DNA from: Datisca glomerata
Taxonomy: Eukaryota > Streptophyta > Magnoliopsida > Cucurbitales > Datiscaceae
Direction of reading: 5' to 3'
DNA length: 64,000 bases
Assembly (NCBI GenBank): GCA_003255025.1
Contig: QANY01013145.1
Location: forward strand, 346,719 to 410,718
Under the pieces are notes generated by a model that made no database searches, was not told the origin of the DNA, and saw only the letters and a program-made list of their open reading frames with translations. Below are positions 60,001 through 64,000 of this stretch, piece after piece. Within the stretch, counting starts at the first letter, position 1; the number at the start of each line of letters is the position of its first letter. The position numbers and the translations under genes are program-made.

Positions 60001-61897
60001 TCTTTATATATTTATATATTAAATGTTGTATGGGCTTTCTTGCATTATTCATATGATATGAGATATGTATGATGATGGATGGTTATATGTTTTGAATGTA
60101 TGAAAAATAATGAATCATTAATTGTATGGTGATTATTGGGTTAGACTTTGTTTTAATTTTTCCTAGATCTTGTGTAAGCCGAATTGAGGCGTAGAAATTT
60201 TTGTAATTTTATTTCGAATATTATTGTAATTATTCCGAACGTGAGAAGACGAAGAACGCACGAGACGAATGACAGAAATTTATCGTTCATGCGAAACACT
60301 GTTCATCTGCGAAAACACCGTTCATTCGCCAAAACATTGTTCATCCGCGAAAACACCGTTCACGCTAAAAATTTATTGTTCTGGCAGAGGTGAACAGTGC
60401 CTGCGATACTATACCGGTGGTGAACAGTGGCTATCATCGGTGATAACTGTTGTCATGTTTTAGAAAAATTTCCAACAAACCATGCAACAAACTCTATAAC
60501 CTAAGTGTTTCATTAAAATCCAAACTCTTTTAATTATCCATTTAAATTTTGAAATTAATGTAATTTGAAAATAAAAAAATTAATAGGTTAATTGGGTTTG
60601 ACTCAAGTTTGACAAATCAAATAAAATGTTTATTTGACTAAGTCAAAATCAACTATAGTAAAAGGGATCATTATAGAAATTGTTTTAATTAAGAAAAATA
60701 GTTTTTCTAATTAAAAAGAGTTTTGTTCAAAACTTAATGATTATGAAGATGGATATCAGGAGAAGAAGACAATATTTCAGAAATATGTATTCTTAAAGTC
60801 CGCTTTGTAATTTTATTTCTTTATTTCAATTGTTGTAATTTAGAAATTCTCAATAGTCACTCGGTCCATTATTATTTTATTTAATTATTATATTTGATAA
60901 CATGTCCATGCATTAGTCGACCACATGTCATACATGAAAATCCTACACAGTTTTATTTAATCATGCATATCATCTGTAGAAATATAATTTATTAGGATTG
61001 TCTTAATATGTTTATATGTATTGCTTTATGAAATCAATTGCATGTAAACTGCTAGGTGTTAACTAATTAAAACTTGATAATCACACCACATTAAAGGCTA
61101 TAGTAACATTTAGTTAACCGACTTTAGTAAAAGAGTTTTATTAAAAGTTTGATGAATATAATTAATTACTTAATCTAAGTTCACCTAATTATGACTTAGG
61201 CGCTTCAGAAAATTAAATGAACTTAGACCAATGAGATTTGATTAACTGATAATTAAATATTCATAGGGTTATTATTTTAACTAGTAATTAAATTAGAATT
61301 AATCGATTAGTTAAAATGGAAACACATTATCCTAAAATAATGAGTGTGAGAAAGTTCACATGTCAATGTAACTGATAATCTCAATCATTAGTACAACACT
61401 GTGAGGTTCAGTGAGGGCCTTGAGATGATTTTGTTTTCATCCCCCTAAGGAAGGTTTCAAGGTGTACCAATACCAAGGTTGGACTTTTTAAAAAGATAGG
61501 AGGAAATGATGTAGTTTAGTTTTGACCGATCCTAAGGCGGCATGTTCTAAATGAAGTCATGAAATCTGAAATGATGGGTTACACTCGCAAAGTCACAATT
61601 AGGCTTTCATGTTGATAGTTGTGACTTAATCGAACAAGCGATATTTTATTGTTAAAAAAATATGAGATCTTTTAAGTTTTAATTAATAAAGATGAGAATG
61701 TATTATAGACAGTCTGAGGTTAACCTGACTGATCCTAAAGCGACACATTAATCATTGGGTTATTTTATCATGATTAGTGAATGCTAAATTTATGTGTTTA
61801 TTATGATTACATTCATGCATCATGTTTATTTTTTGAATTCTAGATATTTATCGATTATATTAAATCATGTATGTTTTAAATTTCAGTTACCAATATT
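60001..61897 (+). other. Copia 5' leader, non-coding
   Basis: No ORF supported. At 60285-60370 a 19-bp unit (GTTCATCCGCGAAAACACC) is repeated about four times. The two overlapping frames across it (60184-60393, 60269-60463) are by-products of that repeat. Confidence 0.55.
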
Positions 61898-62720
61898 ATG
61901 TCTACCTCGGGCAACCCTGTTACTGCTTTACTCGTTCTTGAAAACTTAAATAGTGATAATTTTGTATGTTGAAAATCAAATATGTACTTAATGCTGATTT
62001 GTGAGAATCATAGGTTTGTTCTTACTGATGAATGTCCTAAGGAGCTCGCTGCTAACTCCATTAAGAATGTTAGGGATAAATATGATGCTTGGATCATATC
62101 AAACAACAAGGTGAAGTGCTATGCTTGTGAGCATGAGTGATGTTCTAAGAACCAAGCATGAAAGCATGGAGACTGCATATGAGATTATGGAATCTTTACA
62201 GGCAATGTTTGAGTAGTAGTCTGATCAAAATCGTCATGAGGCCACTAGGGGCTATATGACGACTAAGATGATGAAGGGTACTTCTGTTCAAGAACATGTT
62301 TTGAACATGATCAACATAATGCATGAGGTAGAAGTAAATGGGGCGACCATTGATGAGTGGACTGAAGTTAGCATCACACTAGAGTCGCTCACACCAACTA
62401 TTTCTGCATTCACGACCAACTATGTTATGAACAAGTTACAATTCAACATGATCTAATTGTTGAATGAACTGCAGACTTTTGAGTCACTCAACCTTGGAAT
62501 GATCAAAGAGGGCGAGGTAAATTTTGTCGAGCAAAAGCCTCTTTCAATATTGTTAAGAACAAGAAAGGAAGAAGAATAATGGTAAGGAAAAGAGTAAGAA
62601 CAAAAGAGGAAAGAGAAAGTCAAGACATCGCTGAAAGCCAAAAAGAACAAGAAAGATAGCAAGCTCAAAGGAAAGTGTTTCCACTGTGCAGTAGAAGGTC
62701 ATTGGAAGAGAAACTGTAAT
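61898..62720 (+). pseudogene. Copia gag with zinc knuckle
   Basis: Starts MSTSGNPVTALL at 61898. The codon for the usual Trp at position 25 is TGA (61970-61972). Later pieces include KGTSVQEHVLNMINIMHEVE and NGATIDEW, standard copia gag (UBN2) landmarks. The knuckle CFHCAVEGHWKRNC (CX2CX4HX4C) is intact at about 62670-62712. At least two shifts separate the parts. Confidence 0.85.
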
Positions 62721-63155
62721 AAGTATCTCTCTAAGCTGAAAAAGAAAGGTAAATATGATTTACTTGTACTTGAAGCTTGTTTATTGAAATATGAATTGTC
62801 ATCCTGGATACTTGATTCAGGAGCCACTAACCATGTACGCTCTTCTTTGTAGATGCTAATTCGTCAAGGGAGGTGGCTGATGGTGAGGTCATTTTGAGAA
62901 TTGGCAATGGTGCGCTCCTGTTAGCTAAAGCATTAGGGACAACCCGTCTTTACTTTTTAGATATAATTAATTAGTTTTGAACGATGTTTATTATATTCTT
63001 GGTTTTTTGAGAAATTTGATTTCTCTTTCATTTTTGCATGAATAGTTATTCGAAGTTTCTTTCCTTAATAATGGGTTTATTATTTCTAAGAATGGATTCA
63101 ATATTTGTCATGCTAAAATTATAAACAGACTGTATATTCTTAAACCAACTAAACA
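62721..63155 (+). pseudogene. Copia protease and pre-integrase linker
   Basis: SSWILDSGATNHV, the protease active site, is at about 62799-62837. The frame is then lost; weak GAG-pre-integrase similarity follows. Confidence 0.75.
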
Positions 63156-64000
63156 CGTGTTAAATAATTCTGAATTATTTAAAGTAGTAAAATCTAAAAA
63201 TAACAAACGAAAAAGAGTTTCTTATGATGATAACACATATGTATGGCATCTTAGGTTGGGACATATTAATCTAAATAGGTTAAACTGGTTAACAAAACAT
63301 GGTGCTTTGGGAGAGCTAAACGTTGGAACTCTTATGTCTAGTGGGTAAAATAACCAAGAGACATTTCATAGGAAATGGCCAAAGAGCCAAGGAACAACTT
63401 GAGTTAGTACATAGTGATGTCTGTGGATTGATCAATGTACAAGCTAGAGGTGGATATGAGTATTTTGTCACTTTCATTGACGACTACTCAAGATATGGTT
63501 ATAGTTACCTAATGCATCGAAATTCTGAAACTTTTAGAAAGTTTAAAGACTTCAAGGCTGAAACTGAAAAGCAATTAGGTAAATCATTGAAAACCCTTCG
63601 ATCTGAACTTACAACATCTAAAACACCACAGCCAAATGGTGTTGCAAAGAGGAGAAACTGAACCTTATTAGAACTGGTTAGGTTGATTTTAAGCTACTCA
63701 TCATTGTCATTTACCTTATGGAGATATGCACTACACACGATAACTTACATTTTGAATGCAGTGCCCTCTAAGTCTGTAAGCAAGATGCCTTTAGAGTTAT
63801 GGAATAGCTCCAAACTTAGTTTGCATCATTTCCATATATGGGGGTGTCCAGTTCACATTCTTAGACCTAAGACCGGAAACTCAGACTCAAGGTCTGAAGT
63901 ATTCATATTCATTGGCTATTTTCTAGATACTAGAGGTGGGTACTTTGATAGTTAAAATGATCAAAAGATGTTTATGTCGACAAATGCAACCTTTCTTGAG
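63156..64000 (+). pseudogene. Copia integrase, catalytic part deleted
   Basis: The pre-integrase motif WHLRLGHINLNRL is followed by KITKRHF, HSDVCG and FIDDYSRYGY, with the first two catalytic Asp. Then LRSELTTSKTPQPNG jumps to the NGV-RRN landmark, so about 25 residues with the catalytic Glu are missing. Next are LNAVPSKSVSKMPLELW and HIWGCPVHIL and a TRGGYF-type end. Runs off the window before RT. Confidence 0.85.

Larger units (their letters stand above)
42987..64000 (+). mobile_element. Ty1/copia LTR retrotransposon, 5' part, LTR split by pararetrovirus
   Basis: The 5' LTR starts TGCTGGGGGTTATACCC at 42987 and ends CA at 59984, followed by a tRNA-Met-type PBS. Its middle is interrupted between about 43920 and 58697 by pararetroviral DNA. 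Left and right LTR parts read on from one another when the insert is skipped (AAAGTTTGTAAATCTTA left, TTAATTAAAGAGTTTAATTC right). Downstream come a non-coding leader, gag (61898 on), zinc knuckle, protease, pre-integrase and integrase. The element runs off the right edge before RT. Many stops mark it as dead. Confidence 0.8.

Overview
This is plant nuclear DNA, most probably from a eudicot. It is AT-rich, has spliced genes with GT-AG introns, and is mostly transposable-element debris. Only two genes look like host genes. Neither is in an operon and neither appears linked to the repeats around it.

Layout. 1-1822: minus-strand gene for a HAD-superfamily hydrolase of the plant pyrimidine 5'-nucleotidase (SDT1-like) type; seven exons can be placed and the C-terminal exon is not found. 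2152-7908: a repeat block with the order A-B-C-B'-A'. B and B' are 919-bp direct repeats, A and A' are about 305-bp direct repeats, and C is several layers of tandem repeats. 9815-14176: minus-strand copper amine oxidase gene with four exons that join to a 645-residue open frame; signal peptide, catalytic Asp, topaquinone Tyr and copper His residues are all present. 15780-23000: a decayed CACTA (En/Spm) transposon on the minus strand, split by a 4.8-kb nested non-coding element (17764-22543) with 137-bp terminal direct repeats and a 12-unit, 82-bp tandem array. 24360-25494: a hAT-like non-autonomous element with near-identical 8-bp target duplications. 26090-28190: a Ty3/gypsy gag scrap and a plant-mobile-domain pseudogene.

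28255-39828: a minus-strand Ty3/gypsy element of Athila type with LTRs, PPT, a tRNA-Asp-like PBS, gag, protease, RT, RNase H, integrase and an extra ORF in the env position. Every ORF is broken and the 5' LTR is truncated. 40191-40437 is a Mutator-like MITE and 41946-42260 is a CACTA terminal fragment. 42987-64000 (running off the right edge): a Ty1/copia element whose 5' LTR is split by about 14.7 kb of endogenous pararetrovirus (Caulimoviridae).

The pararetrovirus block holds two plus-strand copies of about 7 kb, both defective, plus reverse-oriented fragments. Between the copies the leader and start of ORF1 are present head to head, giving a palindrome with arms of about 0.6 kb (50945-52270) lying downstream of the first copy's promoter. 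A read-through transcript would fold into a long hairpin, so this is the most interesting structure in the window. No CRISPR array, tRNA or rRNA gene was recognised.
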